Positions 51,823-60,838 of a stretch of 64,000 nucleotides of DNA are shown here, one piece after another. The DNA comes from an uncultured Oscillibacter sp. GTDB taxonomy: Bacteria > Bacillota > Clostridia > Oscillospirales > Oscillospiraceae. Below the pieces are notes generated by a model. The model had not been told where the DNA came from. It made no database searches and was given only the letters and a program-made list of their open reading frames with translations. Location of the stretch: the NCBI GenBank assembly GCA_947244595.1, contig CAMXKT010000001.1:1-64000 (forward strand), in the 5' to 3' direction. Position 1 is the first letter of the stretch. The number at the start of each line of letters is the position of its first letter. The position numbers and the translations under genes were made by a program.

Positions 51823-52860
51823 ATGAAGCTTCCAAAGGAAATGCAGGCGGTCATCTTTGAAAAAATCGGGGCGCATAAACTTGTGACGGTACCTGTGCCC
51901 GAGATCAGGAACCCGGACGATCTGTTGGTAAAGATCGAGGCCGCAAGCATCTGCGGCTCCGATCTGCACATTCTGGCCGACCCGCCGGGCTGTATTGCCG
52001 TGCCGGGCACGGTGATTGGGCACGAGATGGTGGGCGAGGTGGTGGAAACCGGCAGCGGTGTTACGGGATTTTGTCCCGGAGACCGTTTGGTCTGCGACCC
52101 GAACATCTCCTGCGGGCGTTGCGAAGCGTGCCGCACGGGGCACAAAAATATGTGTGAAAATCTTCACATCCATGGCGTGGACCGCCACGGCTTTTTTGCC
52201 CAGTATGCCTGCATCCCGGAGCGCTCCGCCGTCAAAATCAGCCCCTCTCTTTCAAAGGAGCAGGCGATTTTCGCTGAGCCGCTGACCTGTGTGATGAGCG
52301 CGGTGGACAAGGCTCGTCTGCTGCCGGGAGAGACAGTGGCCGTAATAGGGGCGGGCCCCATCGGATTGTACTTCCTGTCCCTGTTCCGAGTGAACGGCGC
52401 GGGTCGGGTGATTTCCGTGGAGCCCTCGGAGTACCGCAGGAAATACGCGGAAAAGATGGGGGCAGACGCTGCGCTGGACCCCAAAAAGCAAGACGCCGCG
52501 GCGGAAATCCGGGCGCTGACCGGCGGCAGGGGAGCCGACGTGGTGGTGGACGCGGTAGGAATGTGCGTAGCAGACGCGTTGCGCTATGTGTGCCGGGGCG
52601 GCCGGGTGGTGCTGTTCGGGCAGAACGCCGCCGCCCGGGAGACCATCTGCCAAAACGATATTACGCGCAATGAAATTACTCTCTTTGGCAGCTACATCGG
52701 CCCCTATACCATGAGCGCTACGGTAAAGCTGCTGGAAAGCGGACTGATTGATTTCAGCAAAATGATTACCCACCGCCTAGCCCTGCGGGAGTTCGACGAA
52801 GGACTCGCCGCGATGCGTAGCGGGACAGCGCTGGAGGTGGTTCTGGATCCCTTTGCGTAA
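51823..52860 (+). CDS. zinc-dependent alcohol/polyol dehydrogenase (MDR family)
   Basis: 345 residues. ICGSDLHI has the catalytic zinc Cys, GHEMVGEVVE the His-Glu pair, and CGRCEACRTGHKNMC the four structural zinc Cys. VAVIGAGPIGLYFLSLFR is the Rossmann motif. Relatives are sorbitol, threonine and galactitol-phosphate dehydrogenases. It is the last gene of the operon and would oxidise a hydroxyl of the substrate or reduce a keto intermediate. The start at 51823 is preferred because AGGAGG (51809-51814) is eight bases upstream; the ATG at 51817 is only two bases away. Confidence 0.9.
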   Translation: MKLPKEMQAVIFEKIGAHKLVTVPVPEIRNPDDLLVKIEAASICGSDLHILADPPGCIAVPGTVIGHEMVGEVVETGSGVTGFCPGDRLVCDPNISCGRCEACRTGHKNMCENLHIHGVDRHGFFAQYACIPERSAVKISPSLSKEQAIFAEPLTCVMSAVDKARLLPGETVAVIGAGPIGLYFLSLFRVNGAGRVISVEPSEYRRKYAEKMGADAALDPKKQDAAAEIRALTGGRGADVVVDAVGMCVADALRYVCRGGRVVLFGQNAAARETICQNDITRNEITLFGSYIGPYTMSATVKLLESGLIDFSKMITHRLALREFDEGLAAMRSGTALEVVLDPFA

Positions 52861-53144
52861 AAACGACGGCTCTGTCTGCCGGGGGATTTTCTCCGGCGGG
52901 CGTAGCTTTTTACAACAGGCCGGCGCAAGCAATGAAACGCTTGCGCCGGCCTGTCCAGTGTTGGCAAAAGAGCTGTGGCTCGCTGCGGATAAAAACGATT
53001 CCATCTTTCTTCCCGTTCCGCCGTTCCGGCGCTTCACCCTGGCGGGAATGAACGCCACGTCTCCGGGAAGCGGCTCCATCATATTGATTGTGGAACTCCG
53101 CTGGGGGGAAACGGTTAAGGTGCTCGCTGATGACCCTAAGCAAA
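52861..53144. other. intergenic region with a strong hairpin and no clear gene
   Basis: About 280 bases between convergent genes. A perfect 16-bp inverted repeat (52915-52930 with 52939-52954, loop AATGAAAC) dominates it. A weaker GC stem at about 52878-52901, followed by TAGCTTTTT, could end the sugar operon. From 52955 to 53144 reading frames are open on both strands, but none has a ribosome binding site or a recognised family; it may hold decayed coding sequence. Confidence 0.5.
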
Positions 53145-54473
53145 TCAAGCGCTATATGGTTTCCGCAACACGTCCCGTATGTTTTCTTGGATTCGCCCGG
53201 CAAGCCCTTCATACTGCGCCCGCTCCTCCGGGCTGAGCCCGGAAAACCTTGCGGCCTCGAAATCCTTCCAGACATTCTCCAGATCTTTCAAAATAAAAGC
53301 CGCGGAGGAAGAAAAGTCGATCCGCAGCCGCCGTTCATTGCTCTTCCTTCCCTCTGTTGGGTGGGTCTCCGATACAGAGATCAGCCGTTTCCCCTCCAAG
53401 CGGTTCAGCAGCATGGCCAATCTCCTTTGGGACAGCCCGGCAAAATCCGCAAGCACTTTCCGGGAGGGGGACCTAAACTGCCGGAGGCACAGAAGCAGGC
53501 GGGCTTCCGGCAGGGAAAGGCCGTTTTTCTGCGCGGCGGCCTCCAGGTAATAGTCCAGCAGCTTCCGCTCTCGAAAGAGGTCAAATAGGAATCCCTCCCC
53601 CTCCAAGGTGTCGGGGGGAGCCTGGACCCGCTCGCTCCCCAGGCGTTTTGAGACCGGGGGCACCGCTCCATCCTCGGCGGCGTCGATCAGGAAGCGGTAG
53701 ATTTTCAGCCGCTGCTTTTCGTATTCCTCCTCGTCCAGCACCGATTTGTAGAACTGGTTGTAATACTCGAAGGCCGTCAGCTTCATTTGGACCGTTTTGG
53801 AAATGCTGATATTCTGGGTGCAAAGGGACCCTTTCGTTTTAACGTAGTAGTAGATGGGCACCTGCAAAGCAACGAAGGTTTCCGCTCTGCGGATATATTC
53901 CAGATTGAACATGAAGTCCTCGCACCAACTGATGGCCGGGTCCATCCGCAGATGGTGCCGCTCCACGATCTCCCAGCGGTAGAGCTTGTTCCATAAGACC
54001 CCGTAGTAAAAATCAGCGGGGTTTTCCATCATGTGGGCGGCGTATTCCTCCCGGCTGAGGACCCGCGCCTCGTCGATGTCCCCCTTGGGGGAGACCCACT
54101 CACCCACCACCCGGTAAAAATCGGAGATCACCAAATCGCACTGGTGCTCCTCCATGGCCCGGACCAGCAGTTTGGTGGCGTTGGAGGTGATCCAGTCGTC
54201 GGCGTCCAGGAATTGAAGATACCGGCCCCGTGCTTGTTCGAGGCATAGGTTCCGGGTGTCGGAAACGCCGGAGTTCTCCTTGTGGAACACCCGGACCCGG
54301 CTGTCCGCGGCGGCGTATTCGTCGCAGATCGCGCCGGAGCCGTCCCGGCTGCCATCGTCGGCCAGGAGCAGTTCAAAATCGGAGTACTCCTGATTTAGAA
54401 CGCTCTCTACGCAACGGCGCAGGCAGGCTTCGGCGTTATAAACTGGAACAATGATGCTGACAGATGGATTCAT
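53145..54473 (-). CDS. family 2 glycosyltransferase fused to a MarR-like winged helix
   Basis: 442 residues. The N-terminal ~250 residues are a GT-A glycosyltransferase: SIIVPVYNAEACLRRCVESVLNQEYSDFELLLADDGSRDGS, then LQFLDADDW with the metal-binding DxD at ~92 and NKLYRWEIV. From about 300 to 430 the sequence changes to a winged-helix pattern: DYYLEAAAQKNGLSLPEARLLLCL, SPSRKVLADFAGLSQRRLAMLLNRLEGKRLISVSETHPTEGRKSNERRLRIDFS, matching a MarR domain (helices, recognition helix, charged wing). The frame is continuous with no sign of a lost stop. It transfers a sugar to an unknown acceptor; the regulator part may bind DNA or only form a dimer. A minus-strand TATAAT is at 54528-54533. Confidence 0.85.
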   Translation of the reverse strand: MNPSVSIIVPVYNAEACLRRCVESVLNQEYSDFELLLADDGSRDGSGAICDEYAAADSRVRVFHKENSGVSDTRNLCLEQARGRYLQFLDADDWITSNATKLLVRAMEEHQCDLVISDFYRVVGEWVSPKGDIDEARVLSREEYAAHMMENPADFYYGVLWNKLYRWEIVERHHLRMDPAISWCEDFMFNLEYIRRAETFVALQVPIYYYVKTKGSLCTQNISISKTVQMKLTAFEYYNQFYKSVLDEEEYEKQRLKIYRFLIDAAEDGAVPPVSKRLGSERVQAPPDTLEGEGFLFDLFRERKLLDYYLEAAAQKNGLSLPEARLLLCLRQFRSPSRKVLADFAGLSQRRLAMLLNRLEGKRLISVSETHPTEGRKSNERRLRIDFSSSAAFILKDLENVWKDFEAARFSGLSPEERAQYEGLAGRIQENIRDVLRKPYSA

Positions 54474-54844
54474 AACAGACCTCCGAGGTAAATGTTGAGA
54501 AATTTCGATCCGCTAAAATTCGATTTGATTATACTATAAAAAGCAAAAATGTGCACTCTCAAATTATGTGATGGAGAAATTAAAAAGCTCTAAATTCTTT
54601 ATGCTATGAGAGGGTATTAGAGCCATGATAGATTTTGTCTGATTCCGCCTTCTGTTCATCGTCTGCTAAAAATCATGCTTTCATTGCGTACCCTTTTGGT
54701 GCGTTGTCTTGACACGTTTTCTCAATCATGGTATTATTTTGAAGAAAAGTTGAACAAAAGTGCAGGCAAAACCAGCTAAGAATATGATTGCATTAAACAA
54801 GGCTCAGGATAAAAATTTCATGCCATGTGAGGAGAGATTTTTCC
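54474..54844. promoter_or_regulatory. AT-rich divergent region between the glycosyltransferase and the secretion locus
   Basis: No gene seen. On the minus strand TGCACA-N16-TATAAT (-10 at 54528-54533) may drive the glycosyltransferase. On the plus strand the strong promoter at 54709-54737 drives essC. The region is clearly richer in A and T than its flanks. Confidence 0.6.
54709..54737 (+). promoter_or_regulatory. promoter of the type VII secretion operon
   Basis: A perfect -35 TTGACA (54709-54714), 17 bases, TATTAT (54732-54737), about 107 bases before the essC start. Confidence 0.78.
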
Positions 54845-57800
54845 ATGCCTACGCCACTCGACCCAAGTATAAGTAGGACCCTACCAGCTTCCGCATCATC
54901 AGCTATGAAGGTCGTCCTCATCTCCGAGAGCGGCACCATGGAAAACCTCTGGCTGCCAGGTGCCTCCGGGGGAAGAAGGCGTTTTCCGCGAAGAGACGAT
55001 CTGCCGCCCCTCTTCCTGGAGGCGAGGAGAAACGGTTGGTCTGTCCAATTGGAGGAAGGAGCCGTGTTCTCCCCGGCGATCCAGGACGCAGAGGGTGGAG
55101 CCGGGCGGCAGATGCTACGCCATGAGGGAATTCTGCGGATCCTCTGGAAGCAGGAGCGCTTTGTGCTTTATTCCGAGGCTGGAACGCTGGAAAAGGGGGC
55201 CTTTCTGCCCTATTTCCTGGAGGAGAACACTGCCTACAGCATCGGGCGCAGTGAAGACAACGACATCTGTTACCTCAACGAGACTGTCTCCCGCTCCCAT
55301 GCGCAGTTGTACTGGAGCAGGGGGAGCTGGTGGATCCGGGACTTGGGCAGTACCAACGGCACCTACGTCAATGGGCGGCGGACGTTGGAGCAGCAGTTGA
55401 GAAACGGCGACGTGATCTACATCATGGGGCTGTATATTCTGGTGGGTCCGGGATTCACGGCCATGAACAGCCAGAACAACCGGGTGGTGTTCCACACGCC
55501 GAAAATCCGGGCTATTACGCCCGGTGAGGGGTGGTCTTATGCGCCGTGCCCAGAAAAGCTTCCGGATCAGGCTCTGTTTGACCGCCAGCCCCGGAAGCAG
55601 CGACCGCCGGAGCCGGAGGCTATTACCTTTGATATGCCCCCCATCCCCATAACCGCCAGCAAGATTCCCCTGCTGTTGCGCATGGGAAGTCCCTTGGTCA
55701 TGGGCGGCAGAGCCCTAGTCACCGGCAATCTGGTTATGGCCCTCACATCCCTGGTCTTTCCGGGTCTTACCCAGGGGCTCACGGAGAAGGATCGGAAGGA
55801 GTATGAAGAGAAGCGGCTGACGGTTTACCGGGAATATCTCTCCGGGAAGCGGCAGGAGATTGCCGGAGAAAAGATGGCGGAGGAAGCCCAGCTGAATGAG
55901 TGCTACCCGCCTCTGGACACCGCTTTGCGGTTCGCCGTGGATCGGGACCGGTTGTGGGAGCGACGGAGCGTAGACGAGGATTTTCTAGATCTCAGGATCG
56001 GCACCGGAACCCGCCCGCTGCTAGCGGAGAAAAATTGCCCCAAGGAGACCTTTGAGGTAGAACGGGATGTGCTTAAGGAAGAACTCTTTGCGCTGACTCG
56101 AGAACCTGTAATTTTAAAAGATATTCCCATTTTACTATCCTTGCGCCGGGACTTCATTGTAGGCGTTCAGGGCTTTTCCCGAAAGACCTTCTCGGTATTA
56201 CGAAATTTACTCCTCCAGCTGGTGGTAACCCACAGCAGCGACGAGGTGAAGTTGGTCATCCTAGCCGGGGAGACCTATGAGGAGGACTTCCGGTTTGCCC
56301 GGAATCTGCCCCACACGTGGAGTGACGACCACTCCATCCGGTTTTTTGCCGGAGGGGCTGGGGATATCCCGGCTTTAAGCCGGTACCTCAGTGGGGAGAT
56401 CGAAGCCGCCCTGTCTCCGGAACAGCTGCGACCCGGGGCCCAGCGGGGACCAGCCTATGTGATCGTAGCTGCCAGCAAATCCCTTTTTAACGCTTTGGAG
56501 TGTCTGAAAGATGTTCTGGCCCAAAGGGAGTACCGCGGTGTATCTATCATCGCCGCCTTCGATGGGATCCCTAAGGAGTGCACCCAGCTCATCGACCTGA
56601 GGGGGGACCCGGCACTGTCCGCTCTTAGCGGCTCCGAAGAAACTGGGACTCGCCCCTTTCGGGAGGAGGACTGTGCCCTGGAGCTGTGCCAACGGGCCCT
56701 GCTGGAACTGGCCAGGACCCGCTCTGCGGCCCAGTCTCAAACCTATGCCCTGCCCGATATGATCACCTTTCTGGAGCTTTACGAGGTGGGTCGGGTGGAA
56801 TATTTGGAGCCCTTGCGGCGGTGGAAGGAGAACAACCCCGTCAAGTCCCTGGCGGTGCCTATCGGCGTAGGGACCGATGGGCGGCCTTTTGCCCTGGATC
56901 TCCACGAGAAGCGACAGGGGCCCCACGGCCTGGTGGCCGGCATGACCGGCTCCGGCAAGTCGGAGTTCATCATCACCTATATTCTCTCCATGGCCGTAAA
57001 CTTCAGCCCCGACGAGGTGGCTTTTGTGCTCATCGACTATAAGGGCGGCGGTCTGGCGGATGCTTTTGAGAACGAGGAGCGGGGGATCCACCTGCCCCAC
57101 CTAGTCGGAACCATCACGAACCTGGATGGGACCGCCATTGACCGGTCCCTAGCTTCCATCAAGAGCGAGCTTACCCATCGTCAGACGGTCTTTAAGAATG
57201 CCAAGGCTCTGTTGGGGGAAAGTACCCTGGACATCTACGATTACCAGAAGCTGTATCGCACCGGACAGGTCCAGGAACCGCTGCCCCATCTCTTCATCAT
57301 CTCTGACGAGTTTGCGGAGTTGAAGCAGCAGCAGCCCATGTTCATGGACGAGCTCATCAGTGCCGCTCGGATTGGGCGCAGTCTGGGGGTTCACCTGATC
57401 CTGGCTACCCAAAAGCCAGGAGGCGTGGTGAACAACCAGATTTGGAGCAACGCAAAATTCCGGGCCTGTCTCCGGGTCCAGGACCGGAGCGACAGCATGG
57501 AGATGCTGAAGCGCCCGGAGGCGGCGGAGCTGAAGGACACGGGCCGCTTCTACCTTCAGGTGGGGTACGATGAGTACTTTGCCCTGGGGCAGTCCGCCTG
57601 GTGCGGCGCCGACTACTGCCCCCAGGATCAAGTTCTGGAGGAGCCGGACAATGCCGTCCAGTTCCTGGACAACACCGGTCAGAGTGTTCTCAGTGTCAAG
57701 CCGGAGACAGAAAAAAGGCCATCCCAGGGCCGCCAGATCACCGCTATCGTTCAATACCTGTCAGATCTCGCCAAGGAGCAGAACATTTGCCCCAAAAAGC

Positions 57801-59506
57801 TCTGGAAGGATGCCTTGCCGAAGCAATTGGAGTTGGAGGGCCTGGGCGCATTCATCCGGGGGGATTATTCCGTGCTTCTGGGTACCGTGGACGATCCCGA
57901 GCACCAGAGCCAGTTCCCTCTGTATTTAGATCTCTTAAGCTTCCGAAATCTTCTAGCGGTGGGCAATGCAGGCACCGGGAAGAGCACCCTGATTAGAACG
58001 CTGCTCTACGGGTTGGTGCGCTCCTATGGCCCGGACCATCTGCAATACTATTTGGTGGATCTCTCCGATGGAGCACTGGCAGGGTATCGCCGCTTGCCCC
58101 ACTGCGGAGCCTATCTCACAGAGCGTCAGACCGGGGAGTTGTCCCGGCTCATGGATTTGATCCACGGAATTATCTCCCAGCGGAAAGCCTTGTTTGCCCA
58201 GGAGGGTGTGTTCACCTTTGAGGCCTACCGGAATATCCGCCCCCTTCCTTTGATTCTCTTCGTTATCGATGGGTACACCAAGATCAAGGGCCTGGAGGGT
58301 GGGGACCGGTTTTTCATGCAACTGCCGGAGTACCTACGGGAGGGGACCACTGTAGGAATCCGGTACATAGTCACCTGCAACCATCTCCCCGAGGTGGGCA
58401 CCCAGTCCCGACAGGAATTTGACGGACGGATTGCCCTCCAGGCCAAGGACCACTATGAGTACGCCGACATTCTAAAGGTCACCTGCAAAATTTCCCCCCC
58501 AGAGGTCAACGGGCGGGGCATGTGCGCCCACGAAGGCCGAGGACTTACCTACCAGGCCGCCATGCTGGACTGTCAGCTTCCGGAGAAGGAACAGGCGGAA
58601 GCTCTGGAGCGGCGTTTGCAAGAGATCACAGAGCGGGACCGGGACCTCCCGGCAGCCCAGCGGCTGCCTATGCTGGATCCGAAGCAGACCTATGAGGACT
58701 TCTGCAGAGGCTTTGCCCCAGGCCGGATTCCCCTGGGTTACGCTGCCCGGAATATGCACCCTGTGGCCCTGCCCCTCCAGCAGCTCTACTGTCTTTCATT
58801 GTTCCTTGGGAATCCCAAGGGAGCGAAGCCGGTGTTTTCCAACCTCCTGCATGCTGCTCAGATCAACGGTATGGAGACCATCGTGCTCCGCCGCAGCGCC
58901 GGGAGCGTACTGGAGGACGTGAGTTCCCGAGAGAATCTGCGATTTTTGGAGTGCTCCCAGGAGGGGCTGACAGAGCTGGCGGCCGTGTTGATGAATGCCT
59001 TCCAGGAACGTTGCGTCCTCCGGGACGAGTACAGCATACAGCAAGGGATTCCTCTGAGCCGTAAGAACCGGGCGGTAAAGGCGTCAAAATACATTCGAGA
59101 GCGGAGTAAATCTATTCTGGTGCTCATTGAGCGGTTCGCAGACCTCTGCGAGGTAAAGGAAACCCAGAATGAGGGGGAACTCCAAGGACAGCTCATGGCC
59201 CTCTTCAGCCTCATGCGGGGTTACAACTTTTACTTCGCTGCCGGGTTCTACCACACGGATCCCTCCCTCGCTAAACATCCCCTCATGGCTTACTACAATC
59301 AGGAGGGACTGCTGCTTCTTTCCGGGGGGCGGTACGACAGGACGCCCTTGCCGGAGATTCCCTATGAGCTGAAAAAGCTGGATAAGCAGGACCCCAATTT
59401 CAACCACTTTCTTCTGAAATATCAGGAGAGCTTCCACCCCCTGATCATGCCTTGCGGAAAAATGGAGGAGGAAGCCCTTGACCCGGATGAGGCACCGATT
59501 ATATAA
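54845..59506 (+). CDS. essC: type VIIb secretion ATPase EssC with N-terminal FHA domain
   Basis: 1553 residues, the size of EssC. An N-terminal region ends in an FHA domain (~130-205: YSIGRSEDNDICYLNETVSRSHAQLYW...DLGSTNGTYVNG) that binds phosphothreonine. Two hydrophobic stretches near 270-310 would anchor it in the membrane. The first FtsK/SpoIIIE domain has MTGSGKSE (Lys705) and VLIDYKGGG (Asp731). The second has NAGTGKST (Lys1046) and YLVDLSDG. A third (from ~1300) has lost its Walker A (SLFLGNPKGAKPVFSN). It is the motor that drives export of WXG100/LXG-type substrates. AGGAG ten bases before 54845 fixes the start. Confidence 0.93.
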   Translation: MPTPLDPSISRTLPASASSAMKVVLISESGTMENLWLPGASGGRRRFPRRDDLPPLFLEARRNGWSVQLEEGAVFSPAIQDAEGGAGRQMLRHEGILRILWKQERFVLYSEAGTLEKGAFLPYFLEENTAYSIGRSEDNDICYLNETVSRSHAQLYWSRGSWWIRDLGSTNGTYVNGRRTLEQQLRNGDVIYIMGLYILVGPGFTAMNSQNNRVVFHTPKIRAITPGEGWSYAPCPEKLPDQALFDRQPRKQRPPEPEAITFDMPPIPITASKIPLLLRMGSPLVMGGRALVTGNLVMALTSLVFPGLTQGLTEKDRKEYEEKRLTVYREYLSGKRQEIAGEKMAEEAQLNECYPPLDTALRFAVDRDRLWERRSVDEDFLDLRIGTGTRPLLAEKNCPKETFEVERDVLKEELFALTREPVILKDIPILLSLRRDFIVGVQGFSRKTFSVLRNLLLQLVVTHSSDEVKLVILAGETYEEDFRFARNLPHTWSDDHSIRFFAGGAGDIPALSRYLSGEIEAALSPEQLRPGAQRGPAYVIVAASKSLFNALECLKDVLAQREYRGVSIIAAFDGIPKECTQLIDLRGDPALSALSGSEETGTRPFREEDCALELCQRALLELARTRSAAQSQTYALPDMITFLELYEVGRVEYLEPLRRWKENNPVKSLAVPIGVGTDGRPFALDLHEKRQGPHGLVAGMTGSGKSEFIITYILSMAVNFSPDEVAFVLIDYKGGGLADAFENEERGIHLPHLVGTITNLDGTAIDRSLASIKSELTHRQTVFKNAKALLGESTLDIYDYQKLYRTGQVQEPLPHLFIISDEFAELKQQQPMFMDELISAARIGRSLGVHLILATQKPGGVVNNQIWSNAKFRACLRVQDRSDSMEMLKRPEAAELKDTGRFYLQVGYDEYFALGQSAWCGADYCPQDQVLEEPDNAVQFLDNTGQSVLSVKPETEKRPSQGRQITAIVQYLSDLAKEQNICPKKLWKDALPKQLELEGLGAFIRGDYSVLLGTVDDPEHQSQFPLYLDLLSFRNLLAVGNAGTGKSTLIRTLLYGLVRSYGPDHLQYYLVDLSDGALAGYRRLPHCGAYLTERQTGELSRLMDLIHGIISQRKALFAQEGVFTFEAYRNIRPLPLILFVIDGYTKIKGLEGGDRFFMQLPEYLREGTTVGIRYIVTCNHLPEVGTQSRQEFDGRIALQAKDHYEYADILKVTCKISPPEVNGRGMCAHEGRGLTYQAAMLDCQLPEKEQAEALERRLQEITERDRDLPAAQRLPMLDPKQTYEDFCRGFAPGRIPLGYAARNMHPVALPLQQLYCLSLFLGNPKGAKPVFSNLLHAAQINGMETIVLRRSAGSVLEDVSSRENLRFLECSQEGLTELAAVLMNAFQERCVLRDEYSIQQGIPLSRKNRAVKASKYIRERSKSILVLIERFADLCEVKETQNEGELQGQLMALFSLMRGYNFYFAAGFYHTDPSLAKHPLMAYYNQEGLLLLSGGRYDRTPLPEIPYELKKLDKQDPNFNHFLLKYQESFHPLIMPCGKMEEEALDPDEAPII

Positions 59507-59521
59507 TAGGGGTTATAGGAC

Positions 59522-59773
59522 ATGGATAAGAAGCTGATCGCCCTCTTCGTCCCCGCCGTGGGAGAAACCTTCGAGTTGCTGGCGCCTACGCACCTGATAC
59601 TGTCGGAGCTGACAAAGCTGCTGGTGCAAGGCATCCGAGAGCTGTGTCAGGGGCACTACGTGCTTTCCGGGCAGGAAACCCTCTCCCTGCGCCAAGGCGC
59701 GGCTCCCTTGGATCCTGCCAGGACCCTGGCGGACTACGGCGTGGAGGACGGAGCTGAACTGGTTTTGGTCTAG
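59522..59773 (+). CDS. YukD/EsaB-like ubiquitin-fold protein
   Basis: 83 residues beginning 16 bases after essC. The pattern (VPAVGETFELLAPTHLILSELTKLLVQGIRELC...SLRQGAAPLDPARTLADYGVEDGAELVLV) is that of YukD: beta-grasp strands, a central helix, and the final DYGVxDGxxLxLV. YukD/EsaB is a cytoplasmic accessory of type VIIb secretion. No C-terminal Gly-Gly is present, so it is not conjugated. Confidence 0.85.
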   Translation: MDKKLIALFVPAVGETFELLAPTHLILSELTKLLVQGIRELCQGHYVLSGQETLSLRQGAAPLDPARTLADYGVEDGAELVLV

Positions 59774-59804
59774 GGAAAACTCTCAAGGGAAAGGCGGTGG
59801 CCCT

Positions 59805-60008
59805 ATGGCAGCGGGAATCCCGGAGCTTTTGCGGGATAGCAAGGCGGAGATGCGGCAGTTGTTGCAGCTGCTGGAGGAGGACCGGGAAGTCCTGTCTCAG
59901 TGTGTCAGCGGGGAACTGTTGGAGGCCTGCCTAACGGGCACCCACCGGGCGGCCCAGACGGCCCGAGGGCTACTGGCACAGAGCCGAGAACTGGAGGGAG
60001 CCATCTGA
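59805..60008 (+). CDS. small helical protein in the secretion operon (67 aa)
   Basis: 67 residues, almost all amphipathic helix: IPELLRDSKAEMRQLLQLLEEDREVLSQC, a short turn, then a second helix AAQTARGLLAQSRELEGAI. It reads as a helical hairpin half the size of a WXG100 protein. No family was recognised. Its place between YukD and the WXG100-like genes points to a chaperone or adaptor of the substrates (inference). AAAGGCGG precedes the ATG. Confidence 0.7.
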   Translation: MAAGIPELLRDSKAEMRQLLQLLEEDREVLSQCVSGELLEACLTGTHRAAQTARGLLAQSRELEGAI

Positions 60009-60101
60009 GGACTCCGGCGCAGAATCGAGAAGTTGATTTGCGGGAGGAACGCAATTTCCCCTCTGCTGATCATAAAAAAATAGAAATGGGAGGTAAATTG
60101 C

Positions 60102-60428
60102 ATGGCAACAGGCAACTATTCGCTTAATGTTCAGGATCAGGCGTCCGTAAACGACTGGAAGGCCCGGGCCCAGAAGCTGAACGAGCAGGCGGAGCGGACG
60201 ATCCGAGAGGCGGCCCAGGCGCTGGAGGAGTTCAAGGACACAGCAGAGGGCAACGTCTTCGAACAAGTGTGCACCTACAGCAATCAGGTAATCAACGGCA
60301 TGACCCAGGTGATGCAGGGCATGAACGAAATTCTAACAGCGGTGGACAAGATGATCAACATGGTCCTGGAAAAGGGCAAAGAGCTGGTAGACGGTGTGAT
60401 TGACGTGGTCGGCAAGGTCTTCGGATAA
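60102..60428 (+). CDS. WXG100-like secretion substrate candidate (108 aa)
   Basis: 108 residues, nearly all helix: VNDWKARAQKLNEQAERTIREAAQALEEFKDTAEGNVFEQVCTYSNQVINGMTQVMQGMNEILTAVDKMINMV. Length and helix-turn-helix layout match WXG100/EsxA proteins, but the W-x-G turn is replaced by EGNVF. A hydrophobic C-terminal segment (GVIDVVGKVFG) is unusual. It is probably exported by the EssC machine or part of it. A GGGAGG site precedes the ATG. Confidence 0.75.
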   Translation: MATGNYSLNVQDQASVNDWKARAQKLNEQAERTIREAAQALEEFKDTAEGNVFEQVCTYSNQVINGMTQVMQGMNEILTAVDKMINMVLEKGKELVDGVIDVVGKVFG

Positions 60429-60447
60429 GAAAAAGGAGGAATGAAAC

Positions 60448-60810
60448 ATGGCTGACGAACTGAGACTGAAAGTTTCACAGAGCGACTACCAGCAGAAGCT
60501 GAGTGTTCTGGACACCAAGATCGGTGAGCTGGAGACCATCTACCGGGAGTATGCCCAGCTGAAGATGGACGCTCACAAGGTCCTGGGTGACGGTGATTCC
60601 AATCTCAACACCCTCATGGAAACGGTTCAGAAAAACATGGACGCCGTGGGTAGCCAGCACGCTATGCTGGTGGAGAGCCGGGCTATGCTTGAGAAGCAGA
60701 ATGAATCCCTGGGCATGACCTCCTCCAGCGTGGGGGATCTCCTCAAGGCCACGGGGGAGACCATCTCTAGCGCAGCCAGTGTCTTCAAGACCCTCAGTGA
60801 TCTCACCTGA
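60448..60810 (+). CDS. WXG100-like secretion partner candidate (120 aa)
   Basis: 120 residues, predicted helical hairpin: VSQSDYQQKLSVLDTKIGELETIYREYAQLKMDAHKVLGDGDSNLNTLMETVQKNMDAVGSQHAMLVESRAMLEKQ. A GDGDSN turn stands where W-x-G would be. The second half ends in a Ser/Thr-rich helix (TSSSVGDLLKATGETISSAASVFKTLSDL). It may pair with the 108-residue protein as EsxA/EsxB do. AAAAAGGAGG lies just upstream. Confidence 0.72.
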   Translation: MADELRLKVSQSDYQQKLSVLDTKIGELETIYREYAQLKMDAHKVLGDGDSNLNTLMETVQKNMDAVGSQHAMLVESRAMLEKQNESLGMTSSSVGDLLKATGETISSAASVFKTLSDLT

Positions 60811-60838
60811 GTCGTATTGAGGGCTTAGACACATCAGC

